A stretch of 64,000 nt of DNA from Luidia sarsii (taxonomy: Eukaryota > Echinodermata > Asteroidea > Paxillosida > Luidiidae). Positions 54,160 to 63,739 of this stretch are shown in pieces. The notes beneath the pieces were generated by a model, which saw only the letters and a program-made list of their open reading frames with translations, made no database searches and had not been told where the DNA came from. Positions within the stretch are counted from its first letter, which is position 1. Each line of letters opens with the position of its first letter. A program made the position numbers and the translations under genes. The stretch spans positions 20,389,624 through 20,453,623 of the forward strand of contig OX465101.1 in the NCBI GenBank assembly GCA_949987565.1. Direction: 5' to 3'.

Positions 54160-55440
54160 ACGATTGTTTTTTTCTATTCAGGGTCTTAGGATTTATCGGT
54201 TACTCTGGGGTTGTTTTCAGTCTGAAAAAAATGTCTCCAAAATTGTTTTTAGTGTCATCTTACTGCCGTGAAGAAAGATCGTTTCATAATCTTCGCACTT
54301 CCGTTTTGCTTTTAATATTCCAGAATTTGATAATAATGTAGTGGCCCAGCACCAGGATGTAGTAGGCCTACATGTAGGTCCGGCAATAAATCTTGTCACT
54401 TACATGTATGCTCCGCCACTTTGGGTCAAGCGATCGGCCATGGGCGGGAGGCCACTGGTTTGGGTCACGCGGGCGCTTCGCTAGTCAGGCTTATGCGACC
54501 TTATAAAATTAAGATGGTAAAAAAATAAGCTAAAATAGATCTGGCTAGCGGCCAGGCAGCTTGCCAAGATTCTACATTGCAATACTGTTTGCAACTGTGG
54601 CATAACTGTGGGACTGCGCCAGCATAATGACCAGTCCACACCAATGGCTGCTTTGCTTCCAAAGAATCAACTTATTAATTGGCTGAGGAATTCCGATCAA
54701 GATAACAGACAAGATAAGCTTGTTCGCTGTTAGATGAGATCTTAGAGATCCCTTTGTGGTTGTCTACAGAAGGTCGTTTGTGGTTTGACCCAGAAATCTA
54801 AACCCAGCTTGGGCTCCTTTAACAATAGAACTGCCAATCATGTCTAGAGCACAGAGCAACAGCTAGCAGGAAATACTTCATGAGTCGGAGATGATAATGA
54901 ATAGGGAGAGATGGTGAAAAGGCTGGTGATTTCATAGCTCTGTCCATGGAGGTAGGTCCAATACTGATCCTCGGCCGGCAGTGATCATTTATTGGTGGAC
55001 GTTGCATTTTGTGACAGCTGCTTTCGTATGTTTCCGTCCGCGAGGCATCACGAGACGTCAGGAAACATTTTTATATGGATATTTTCTGCCTCCTTTTCCT
55101 TCCCTGCCTTTTTTGGACATGTACTTTCTTTAAGAGAAACCGGCCCTGCCATAAGATGTAAATATTTCGCCATCGGAATGATTGACATTTTGCATATTTC
55201 GGTCAATTCAGTAGGCAGTTTGCTTTTAAATATGTATGTGTGTATATATATATGCCTAGTTGGGCCATAACATCTCAGGAAGTTGGGCCAGCTTTTTTTT
55301 TCTGGCCGCAGACAAGCTCACAGAGCCAATGAACATAATACAGATCCATGACAATAAACGCCCAACGGTTCCCTGGCTTATATGGACAAGGCCCCCCCCC
55401 CCCATTTCAGGGAACTTTGGCACACAAAGCCAAGCCGCCT
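54160..55440. other. Interior of the 2.7-kb element, nothing coding
   Basis: Unique sequence without recognisable domain. A (C)11 run lies at about 55,393. If the flanking inverted repeats belong to one element, this is its cargo or a later insertion. Confidence 0.4.
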
Positions 55441-55445
55441 GTGTG

Positions 55446-56180
55446 CCTTTGTGTGGGGAAGAGAGCTCTGATTGGCTGGGTGTCTGTGAAATGCATTACA
55501 CCCATTATGTGATTGGCCTGTTAGACGGTTGAGCAGTTTGACGGTTGAGCAGTTAACAAGTCCCTCAAACCTTTGAAGTTGATGTGCTAGGGAAATGTGG
55601 CTTGGGTTTCGGGGGGGGGGGGGCTTGCTGTATGACTCACGATCTCGATATTTTTCCCAAGGTATACCAAAGTAGGCCTACTCTCGAGTAGTGCCCAACA
55701 GGACTTAACTGATATGATCGATCTGGCGCAGTAATATTTAGCTATTACTAAGTGTTTTTGAATGTGACACTCATGGTACCCGCGGATTCGGAAGGCCGGT
55801 CGCTTAACTTGAAAACCAGCGATGATCTGAATTCGGAAGTCCCAGCAACTGTGGTTTAAAAAATAACTGTGTGTGGGGAAGAGAGCTCTGATTGGCTGGG
55901 TGTCTGTGAAATGCATTACACCCATTCTGTGATTGGACTTATGGACGGTAAGCCATTTAGGGTTTCGTCGCTTAAACCTTTGAAGTTGAAGTGTAGGGAA
56001 AAAGTTGCTAGAGTTTCGGTATTGCAACTTCATTGCAAGGGCTCGCTGTATTCACGATCTGGGTATTTTTCCCAAGGTATACCAAAGTACACTCGAATAG
56101 TGCCCAACAGGACTAACCTGACGTGACGATCTGGCGCAGTAATATTTAGCTATAACTCCAGAGAAGTGGTTTTGCGTGTG
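55446..56180. repeat. Tandem duplication, unit about 420 bp
   Basis: 55,450-55,775 and 55,869-56,180 share GAGAGCTCTGATTGGCTGGG, TTTTTCCCAAGGTATACCAA and CTGGCGCAGTAATATTTAGC with about 15-20 percent difference and indels, including a G run in the first unit only. Confidence 0.85.
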
Positions 56181-56451
56181 ACACGCGTGGAGATCACACG
56201 CGTGGGACCTCAGTCCCACGCAATTCCACGCATTTAATGAAAGCCAGCCGGACCTGAATGAATCTCTCTCCACGCAGTGTCCCACGCGTGGAGGGCCTGC
56301 GTGTCCCACGCGTGGAGGGCCTGCGTGTCCCACGCATGTGTTCACTTATTTTTGAGCTGTACTGTACATCAGAACTTATGGTGTTTAAGTTTGGCAAAGG
56401 TAGCCTGCTGCTGGTCGCAGGCATTGGGTTGTTTTGAGACCTTTCATTGTG

Positions 56452-57144
56452 TTAACCACTTCGCGCCAGGGTTTTTTCAGCGCCGATGACCGCCATACGG
56501 GGGTTTTTGAACAATGCATCATTTTAAAATCTTGCTAAAACAAACGGAACAATATATTTCTGTTAAATAAATCGATAAGGGTATACTATGGGTACAAGAG
56601 AGTAAAACTTGGCACAATTCGGACGTCGTTGTGGCTTTTGTCAAGAGATTATTCGTTCGAAAAAGGGCACATTGTGCGTCATCAATAGAGCGTAATGGAC
56701 TTGTGTGTGTGTGTGTGCGTGTGCGGTACTGATGATCCCTGACCGCAGACAAACCTCCACTCCAGGCAGTCAAATCTTCGAGTTGATTGGCCCCAACTGA
56801 GCGTACAGATTGTGGTGTGTGAATTCCACTGCCTGACCGAAGACCATTGGGCTGTGTGGCATGCCAACATAATGTCCCCCGCGTGCTTTCAGCTGCAGCG
56901 CGGTATCCCTCGATTATCCATAGTAAAGATCCTACAATTGCACAAATACTGCTGCTAATCTTGCAATTCATGTGGTAACTTGCATCCAAAAGGGTCTTTG
57001 TACTGATTCGTATTGCTTTGTTCTAAGCTGAAAAGAGTCTTTGTTTAGAATGTGGACAATAGTGGTGCCCGGATTCGGAGGGCCCCGTTGCAAAGGCAAT
57101 CCAATTGACCTCCGGATTTGGAGGTCTCGGCGCGAAGTGGTTAA
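56452..57144 (-). mobile_element. TTAA MITE (piggyBac-like), complete copy C
   Basis: TTAA at both ends, with terminal repeats CCACTTCGCGCC and GGCGCGAAGTGG. The reverse orientation of copies B and D. It has a GTGTGTGT tract at 56,702-56,724. It inserted just right of the 2.7-kb element. Confidence 0.92.
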
Positions 57145-57304
57145 ACCTCTTTTAAACCCGGTTAAACCTGGTTAAACCTGTTTTATTATGGAATTGGACG
57201 TTTAGCAGTATATACATTTTGCACTCACTAAAACCCAGTGGAGGTAGTTGTGTCCAAGTGGCAATCATGTGTACATGTGTCTCTCCGTTCCAATTTTGTG
57301 ATTT

Positions 57305-57375
57305 GATATCTGTGTCTGTATCTGTTTAAGCATTTAAACATTTAAGCATTTAAGCATTTAAGCATTTAAGCATTT
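57305..57375. repeat. Short tandem repeat (CATTTAAG)n
   Basis: Seven or so copies of CATTTAAG/CATTTAAA ending at CATTTCTAAA. Confidence 0.9.
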
Positions 57376-57391
57376 CTAAATTCAATATCAA

Positions 57392-57432
57392 AATTTAGGA
57401 GGGCCTGACAATTCGATCCTAGCAGGACCTTA
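57392..57432 (-). mobile_element. Penelope-like terminal scrap
   Basis: A short match to the 3-prime UTR (GGGCCTGACAATTCGATCCT, AGCAGGACCTT) just upstream of exon 7. Too short to date. Confidence 0.55.
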
Positions 57433-57504
57433 ACAATTGAATTACAATCAAAATTATCTATAAAATGGGCTATGTTGTCGTATATTTACTGGTACATTTT
57501 TCAG

Positions 57505-57586
57505 GTTTGAACTTGGACAGCATCTGCTTCAAATGGAAAAGCAACATATTTTGAAACGCTCACAATTGGAGCAATCATTAATTGAG
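57505..57586 (+). CDS. Coiled-coil gene exon 7 (82 nt)
   Basis: The acceptor is ACATTTTTCAG and the donor GTAAGT. It completes the Gly codon from exon 6 and reads FELGQHLLQMEKQHILKRSQ, ending in phase 0 after a Glu. The 16.7-kb intron upstream is the largest of the gene and contains the DIRS element with the intact recombinase frame. Confidence 0.85.
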
Positions 57587-57659
57587 GTAAGTGAGGTGGA
57601 AATTGTGTATAGAAACACGATCTTAACTACTTTGCCTGGGTACCTTTGAATTTAGATCC

Positions 57660-58884
57660 TTAAAGGGAATGCAACCCAGAGAAAAATGTTGGCTTATCTG
57701 ATTGGGTGTTAAAAACAACCTACAATTACCTATGTGCTACTCACCTACGAGTTTCATAAAGAGGGAAAATTTTTGGAATTCAGTGGTCGAATTTGCGTCG
57801 CCGCATCCCGCCATCTTTTCAAAGGGGCCGCCAATCATTGGAGGGGGTGTGACATCACAGCGGAGACATCCCCGTCTGATTGGTCATTTAGGCTTGTTCA
57901 ATCATTTCAATTTTAACTAAAAAATTTAATCAACATTTTTACAATTTTATACCTAAATGTGTGAGAAACAAATATTATAATTCTTTGCATATTTATTTCT
58001 GTTCGCTTTGATCATTAGTAGAATTATGCATTGGGATTGCTTATAGTCTCGATCTACAAACACTTTTACACGTGTTAGTGCACAAAGCTGTGTGTAGCTT
58101 ATTGGGGGTCAGGGGTCGTGCACTTCCCTGAAACCTCACTGCAGCAGTGCATGCTATGCACACAATAGCGCTGGGTGACAGGAGTTGCGGTCAGTGACCA
58201 GGGAATAAACAGTGTGGACGACTGGAGTTGTGTCGCCTCTAGCGTTCAAATTGCAGTACAAATGAAAGTACGGCACGGTACCGGTACATATATCCCCCCT
58301 TCTCCCTCCATGGTACCTTATATGTACGGTATGTTCCTTCAGTATTTTTCTCGGCTTCAAGCCGGTGAGTTTGGCCCGCAAGTCCTCCTCGCAATTCATC
58401 CTCCTCGATGAAGTGATCGCTACAAATCACGTAATTTCGACTGTATTGTAGCTGACTTTGAGAAATATCTCAACTTTGATGGTCGCAGCCCACTTCCTAA
58501 ACAACTCAGGTCTCTTGTCCTTGTTGGGAACTGCATGGGAAGATTTCCTTAGCTTTTTCCTGCTGGCATTTTGACATCCAAAAGCCTCGCAGTACACCAT
58601 CGTTCAGCTCCCGAGTGTATACAAACTGCACGCAGTATAGTAGGGGGTACATCCGTCCGGGCCCATTTAGGAGTTGTCCGTTGCGATGTCAAACCTCCCG
58701 CAGTGACTGGTGGGCCATTCGAAAAGATGGCGAGTTGAGGGAACGCAAATTCGACAACTGAATTCCACAATTGTTCCCTCTTTTTATGAAACTCGTAGGT
58801 TTGTAGCACATAGTTAATTGTAGTTTGTTTTTAACCCCAAATCAGATAAGCCAACATTTTTCTGTGGGTTGCATTCCTCTTTAA
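57660..58884 (-). mobile_element. Kolobok-like element with THAP remnant, 1.2 kb
   Basis: TTAA at 57,660-57,663 and 58,881-58,884 flank inverted repeats of roughly 220 bp that start AGGGAATGCAACCCAGAG on the left and AGAGGAATGCAACCCACAG on the right (as complement). The interior encodes a THAP-type zinc finger on the minus strand. TTAA duplication plus a THAP domain is the known combination of the Kolobok superfamily. No catalytic domain is present, so this is an internally deleted copy in the intron between exons 7 and 8. Confidence 0.88.
58390..58597 (-). pseudogene. THAP zinc-finger domain remnant of the Kolobok-like transposase
   Basis: Reading from 58,594 on the minus strand: YCEAFGCQNASRKKL gives the first pair C-x4-C, followed by SHAVPNKDKRPELFRKWAAT with the conserved Pro and Trp. 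After a frameshift near 58,437 comes ICSDHFIEEDEL with the second pair C-x2-H. This is the C2CH plan of THAP domains, which bind the transposon ends. The sequence after the domain is not recognisable and the RNase H-like catalytic region is missing. Confidence 0.85.
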
Positions 58885-58889
58885 GTGGT

Positions 58890-60112
58890 GTTGCTTTGTA
58901 CTGCATGGGCCTCCTGATCCAGGCACCATTATTGTCTACATTGTAAACTTTTTCAGCCTGCCTCAAAGTTCCTTTGTCACTGTCAGTAGCCAGCTCAATT
59001 GCCAGATTACTGGCAATATTTGCACTATTGTGGTTATTTCGGGGCATTTATAGGGACAGTGAGCTATCATGGAAGACAGTGTGCAGGCATAGGAGACAGC
59101 CAAACACCTGATTTTTCCACAGATCTACACAGTTTCCATGTGCAGCCAGTGATTATGTTTTGACAGGTCTGTGTGCGCAGTGGGTCTGTGTGAGTGTTTA
59201 GGGATTTGATACTAACTATAAATGAACTACATGTAAACAAGTACACAAAAGTGTGCCCTTCCACCGGGGTAGTCACTGTAAGGAGCAAACACTACCTAAC
59301 CAGTTCTTACCCCTGTTTCTGGACACGCAAATGTGGTTGTTAACCGCTGTAGGCAGGTATAGGCAGGGTGTCTTCACCGTAGCGTAGCTCTGGTACTGAG
59401 TGCCCAGTCTTACTAGTGGTGGAGCTTTTTATGCGCTCCTGGGTGGAGTTTCTTACCCTCCTATTGTTTTATTGTTATGGGCAATGAATGGACAGTGGGT
59501 TAACTACTGGTACTGTGGTATAGGCTACAGCCTGCATTGGAATGTATCAAAGGCCTACTTGCCTAGTTAATCTAATGTGGTTACTACCAGTCTTGGGCAG
59601 GTGTCTTAGGAATTTCCCTACAAGTGTGTGAGCGTGTACGCACTCGTTGACCCCTATGGTCACATTGACTCCTCTACTGGCGCGCGCAAAATGTCATTGA
59701 CTTGCGTGTATACCGTTTCAATTTGAAATCAAAGATGGCCGCCTTTTGGCTCGTCGGAGAGGAAAACAAATCTTCTCGATCAACCGAGGGGAAATTAATT
59801 TCTCCTTTTTCCCCAAATATGAGTAAAACAAATGACCAGTATTGAAATCTGTCAATCTCACTTAATCCAAAAGTGGGTGCATAGAACAGTTTCACAGATG
59901 TTTGGGGGGTAAAATCTGGGAATTTCGGTCAAGGGGTTGTCGAAAAACGTTAACGCCAGGTGTTTCTCTGCTGAAAAGCTTTGACCCTACTATTTTCGAC
60001 CCCCTCAAAATTAAAAAAACAAAGGTGATTGTAATGGTCCAAGTTACTCGGAATACTTAATTTATGTGGTTTGAGAATGTTAATCTCCAGTTTTTCATTT
60101 TATCCTTTAAAG
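58890..60112. other. Intron sequence, nothing recognised
   Basis: Unique sequence between the Kolobok-like element and exon 8. I found no repeat shared with other parts of the window and no additional exon. Confidence 0.4.
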
Positions 60113-60185
60113 TTTGACCTTGAGATAACACAAACCAATAGTGAATATGACAGATTGGAGGAACACTGGAATAAATTAAAGGGAG
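60113..60185 (+). CDS. Coiled-coil gene exon 8 (73 nt)
   Basis: The acceptor is TTTATCCTTTAAAG and the donor GTGAGT. It starts in phase 0 with FDLEITQTNSEYDRLEEHWN and ends one base into a codon. The Trp within an otherwise polar helix is the only one in the visible protein. A 2.5-kb intron carrying the THAP-bearing TTAA element lies upstream. Confidence 0.8.
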
Positions 60186-60490
60186 GTGAGTACATTGTGG
60201 AAAGTTTTACTTATAAAGTGCGGCTGAAGTGCCTGATCAGTGAAAGGAGTGCTTGAATCTGCAATCAGTATTTCTGGTGATGATAATCAAATAATTTTTT
60301 TTTTTATTCCTGGGTTTTGGGTTCAAATACCATTCAGATTAGTTTTTTTTTTTCTAAACCATGGTAAATGCTACATTAGCTGGCTTGGCTCATCCCAATT
60401 ACACTTTTGAGAAAATACCCCTATTTTCTATACCTTTTTGTGTTAATATAATTAAGGCATTTTTACGTAGACTGTTCTTTATATTTGTAG

Positions 60491-60554
60491 AATTTGAAGA
60501 TGCAGCTCAAAATCAAGATATTGAGAGCTCAAAAGTCATGGACCTTGATTCTGT
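60491..60554 (+). CDS. Coiled-coil gene exon 9 (64 nt)
   Basis: The acceptor is TATATTTGTAG and the donor GTAAGT. The split codon G+AA gives Glu, followed by FEDAAQNQDIESSKVMDLDS. It is acidic and less helical in character than its neighbours, so it could be a short linker. It ends two bases into a codon that exon 10 completes as Val. Confidence 0.8.
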
Positions 60555-60989
60555 GTAAGTTAACATTTTGTTTTTTGCTTTATTAATTCATTGGGTAATT
60601 CTATCAGTTTATGTAATGATGTTATATTGTTAACCTTGATTTATCTACGGTATGTAGTATAAATTTGAAGATTTTAAGGTGATGTTCTTGATTTATTTTT
60701 AGAAACTGAATATTTGATGTAATGAGAGAGGATGAGCAGCAGAAAAGCGTAATCCTCACCTCACCCTTTCCTTTTCGATCCCTCTGGCACACAAGACTAT
60801 CATGGCTGCCTTTTCCAACCATATCCATTCCTCCCTCTTTCCAATGTACAGTATGTCTCCAAGTTAGGGGGCTTACAACTTTTCCTTTCTCCACAGGATG
60901 CCATCTTAATGCGATGGAACCATTATTATAGCTCTTCTTTCTGAGAACATGTCTTAATTATTACCATTCATTAGTGTCCTTTCAGCAAA

Positions 60990-61360
60990 TTTGCTCATTC
61001 TTTTCCTGAATATATCATTGTCTCAGCAGTATTCAGTTTCATGTTGCCAAATCCGGTACACCTACATTGTACTTTCACTATTAATTCCAAACACATCTAG
61101 CCTATATGCTTCCATGACTTTATCTACCTGGTCTGTTTTCCTAATTGCATACCTTGTTCTTACATTCCAGTTTCCTAGTTTGATGCTAGTGTCCTCAGGG
61201 ACTTGGCAAGTCACTGTCAGAAGAGCAGGTTTTGTAATGTTTTCTTCCAAAGTATTTCTGGTTTCTGTAATAATGATTCTTTTACCGGACTGGGTTATTA
61301 GCCCACTGCCCAACTGCCAACCTCAAGGACCAGGTTACTCTTTTACCTTCTAGTTCATTG
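60990..61360 (-). mobile_element. LINE endonuclease N-terminal fragment
   Basis: The minus-strand frame from 61,313 contains IKLGNWNVRTRYAIRKTDQV and DKVMEAYRLDVFGI, the opening of an AP-type (EEP) endonuclease as found in many non-LTR retrotransposons (the Asn of WNVRT, then the VMEAYRLDVFGI helix-strand). The expected catalytic Glu-containing motif is degraded to ESTM. Only about 80 residues remain. Confidence 0.65.
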
Positions 61361-61364
61361 AAGT

Positions 61365-61750
61365 TCATTATAAATAATTCCCGTGCTGTCAAATTATTGC
61401 AATGAATATACTGGACATGTAAATCAATAATGAGGTTGAGGTCATACTTATTTTTTTGAAGCTAAACTTCTCTACATTGTAAAACCGTAGTCACTGGAGT
61501 GTCATCTGAATGAAATTCTTTTGTTCCTGGATATTTTGAAGTGGAATATGAACATTCTAACTGCATTCCAAATATTCAGGCCCATTCTTTTCACCGGTAG
61601 TTATGGTTTGCTTATGCTCAACACTCTATACTCTTGAGGTTCATTCGACGTGGAGAAATATTGAATGGCATTGTATTCTAACCCACTCGAACTACAATCT
61701 AACTATTCTTATGCCATTCATTCAACTTTCTAAATTTTTGATGAAAAATC
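61365..61750. other. Intron sequence, nothing recognised
   Basis: AT-rich and unique in the window. Neither exon nor repeat is supported. Confidence 0.4.
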
Positions 61751-61751
61751 A

Positions 61752-62090
61752 AAATGGCAAGATGGCTCAGATGGTAAGAGCACTGGTACACAAAACCAGT
61801 GGTCTCGGTTTTAAGCCCTGGCCCAGTCAAATTTTTCTTTGCTATTTTTCAAAATTGTTTGAAAGTTTCCAGTATTTTTTTCCTTTATTTGTTTGAATGA
61901 AAAAAGCTGCACAAACTGTGTGATCCTTGAGCGGCTGTAGGCAGGTTTACAACAATTAGTTGTTTGCATCTGAATGAAAGTTGGGGTGTGATCCCTGGAG
62001 ATATACGGCAGTTAATGGTTGATTGCTTCTAGCTGGTGCCCCACCCTGGCAAAGACTAGTTGACTAATTGACTATCCCAGTCCAAGAAAA
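61752..62090 (+). mobile_element. tRNA-derived SINE, best copy
   Basis: The head GATGGCTCAGATGGTAAGAG (A-box region) to GGTTTTAAGCC (B box) resembles a tRNA with an anticodon-like arm between CTGGT and ACCAG. An AT-rich linker, AAAGCTGCACAAACTGTGTG, AGGTTTACAACAATTAGTTG and the GATCCCTGGAGATATACGGC module follow. The same modules occur at 12.4, 16.0 and 34.4 kb. Confidence 0.85.
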
Positions 62091-62287
62091 GTTTTCTGTG
62101 CCAATTTTGCTGTTATCATGATAAAGGTGTTTACTGGATGCTGAGTATATTGGAATTTGTATTAATTTCCTGTCCCTTGCATAATTTGCTCTAAAATTTA
62201 TAAAATATCTGAGAATATGTTTCCATACATGTTATTCTATTGGTGTGTTTGACTTGGTGTGTATTTTTGTTTGAATCAATTTGGTAG

Positions 62288-62398
62288 GCTTCAAATGAAG
62301 AAAGAAGATCTCTCACGGAAAGCTAATGAAACAGCCCGTATGAAACAAGAAAATGATGAAATGGAACTGCGTATGAAACAATTAGATGAAAATCACCA
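62288..62398 (+). CDS. Coiled-coil gene exon 10 (111 nt)
   Basis: The acceptor is CAATTTGGTAG and the donor GTAAGT. After the completed Val it reads LQMKKEDLSRKANETARMKQ, then an acidic/basic alternating stretch ending in NH plus a split codon. It has strong coiled-coil character. A LINE endonuclease fragment and a SINE lie in the intron before it. Confidence 0.85.
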
Positions 62399-62739
62399 GT
62401 AAGTGTAAACAATAATTACATATATGTAAATCAGGTCGTACACATGTACATGTATTTTTATTTTTTATTTTACCCCAGTGAAACATGTTGCTATTTCTGG
62501 CATCAGGCTGGTTGAACAAGGTTATAATTATACCATCATCTCTGGAAACTGAACCAATATGCATGTTTTTTTTATATAACATTAATCAAGACAGCTATGA
62601 CTCCTTCTTGGTGTTTTCTTTTTTCAACACTACTATTGAAAAATTCACTTAGGCAGTTGGCTTGAAATGATAACATAAATAACCACTGACTAACTGGAAA
62701 CTTTATATTAAAGAATGTGTTTTTTCTTCATCCAATTAG

Positions 62740-62947
62740 AGTAACTGTTCAACTTCTGGGCAAGCAGATCGGGGACTTTAGAGACATACTAACGAGGGAA
62801 CGCAAAGAACGATTTGATCTTCAGGAAAAACGTGACAGTTTAACCAGAAAAATTGATGACTTCAAGCTCGCTTTTGCCAATTTCATGTCTGAGATGAATC
62901 TGCGAATCAATCAAGCAAAGCAAGAGCAAGGAGAACTTTCAAATGAA
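62740..62947 (+). CDS. Coiled-coil gene exon 11 (208 nt)
   Basis: This is the longest visible exon: one base completing Gln plus 69 codons, between CATCCAATTAG and GTAAGT, ending in phase 0. It starts VTVQLLGKQIGDFRDILTRE, continues with a basic helix (RKERFDLQEKRDSLTRK) and ends in GELSNE. No stop is reached, so the gene continues right of the window. A 696-bp MITE follows within 100 bp. Confidence 0.88.
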
Positions 62948-63041
62948 GTAAGTTTTAGATATAGAGAAAATAATTCTTATTTTGCCATACATGCATTTTA
63001 AGATTAAAACAAAATAATTTAAAATGTATTTGTGCAGTGTC

Positions 63042-63737
63042 TTAACCACTTTGCGCCGGGAACTCCGAAATCGAAGCTCCGTTGGATTCACTATGCGACG
63101 GGGCCCTCCGAATCCGGGCACCACTATTGTCCACATTCTAAATAAAGACTCTTTTCAGCTTAGAACAAAGCAATACGAATCAGTACAAAGACCCTTTTGG
63201 AAGCAAGTTACCACATGAATTGCAAGATTAGCAGCAGTAATTTTGCAATTGTAGGATCTTTACTGTGGATAATCGAGGGATACCGCGCTGCCGCTGAAAG
63301 CACGCGGGGGACATTATGTAGGCATGCCACACAGCCCAATGGTCGTCAGTCAGGCAGTGGAAGTTCACACACCACAATCTGTACGCTCGGTTGGGGCCAA
63401 TCAACTCGAAGATTTGACTGCCTGGAGTGGAGGTTTGTCTGCGGTCAGGGATCATCAGTACCGCACACGCACACACACACACACAAGTCCATTACGCTCT
63501 ATTGATGACGCACAATGTGCCTTTTTTCGAACGAATAATCTCTTGACAAAAGCCACAACGACGTCCGAATTGTGCCAGGTTTTACTCTCTTGTACCCATA
63601 GTATACACTTCTTGATTTATTTCACAGAAATATATTGTTCTGATTGTTTTAGCGAGATTTGAAAATGATGCATTGTTAAAAAAAAACTTGTATGGCGGTC
63701 ATGGGTGCTGTGAAACCACCCGGCGCAAAGTGGTTAA
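63042..63737 (+). mobile_element. TTAA MITE (piggyBac-like), complete copy D
   Basis: TTAA at 63,042-63,045 and 63,734-63,737, with terminal repeats CCACTTTGCGCCGGG and CCCGGCGCAAAGTGG. The two ends share the same C-to-T-type change relative to copy B, so the TIR pair stayed matched. A CA tract lies at 63,466-63,486. It lies in the intron after exon 11. Confidence 0.92.
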
Positions 63738-63739
63738 AC

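Larger units (their letters stand above)
53639..56366. mobile_element. 2.7-kb TA-flanked element with CAGTACAGC inverted ends
   Basis: CAGTACAGCTCAAAATTAAG at 53,641 faces the reverse complement of CAGTACAGCTCAAAAATAAG ending at 56,364, and TA lies outside both. Near both ends are clusters of CACGCGTGG-type palindromes (about eight on the left, seven on the right). CAGT ends with TA duplication suit Tc1/mariner. No transposase frame is found in the 2.7 kb, so it is non-autonomous or two solo ends. Confidence 0.7.
11874..62947 (+). other. Host gene locus: multi-exon coiled-coil protein gene, partial
   Basis: Eleven exons on the plus strand are joined by ten introns of about 0.2 to 16.7 kb. 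I followed the frame through every junction: exon lengths 83, 78, 55, 99, 120, 110, 82, 73, 64, 111 and 208 nt give exactly 361 codons with no stop, and each donor phase fits the next acceptor. The product is rich in Lys, Glu, Gln, Asp and Leu, has no proline-rich or membrane segment, and reads as one long coiled coil. This resembles axonemal or cytoskeletal CCDC-type proteins, but I do not recognise the ortholog. No initiator exon and no terminal exon with a stop were found, so both ends lie outside or were missed. Nearly all intron sequence is transposon-derived. The exon chain is well supported; the function is not. Confidence 0.85.
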
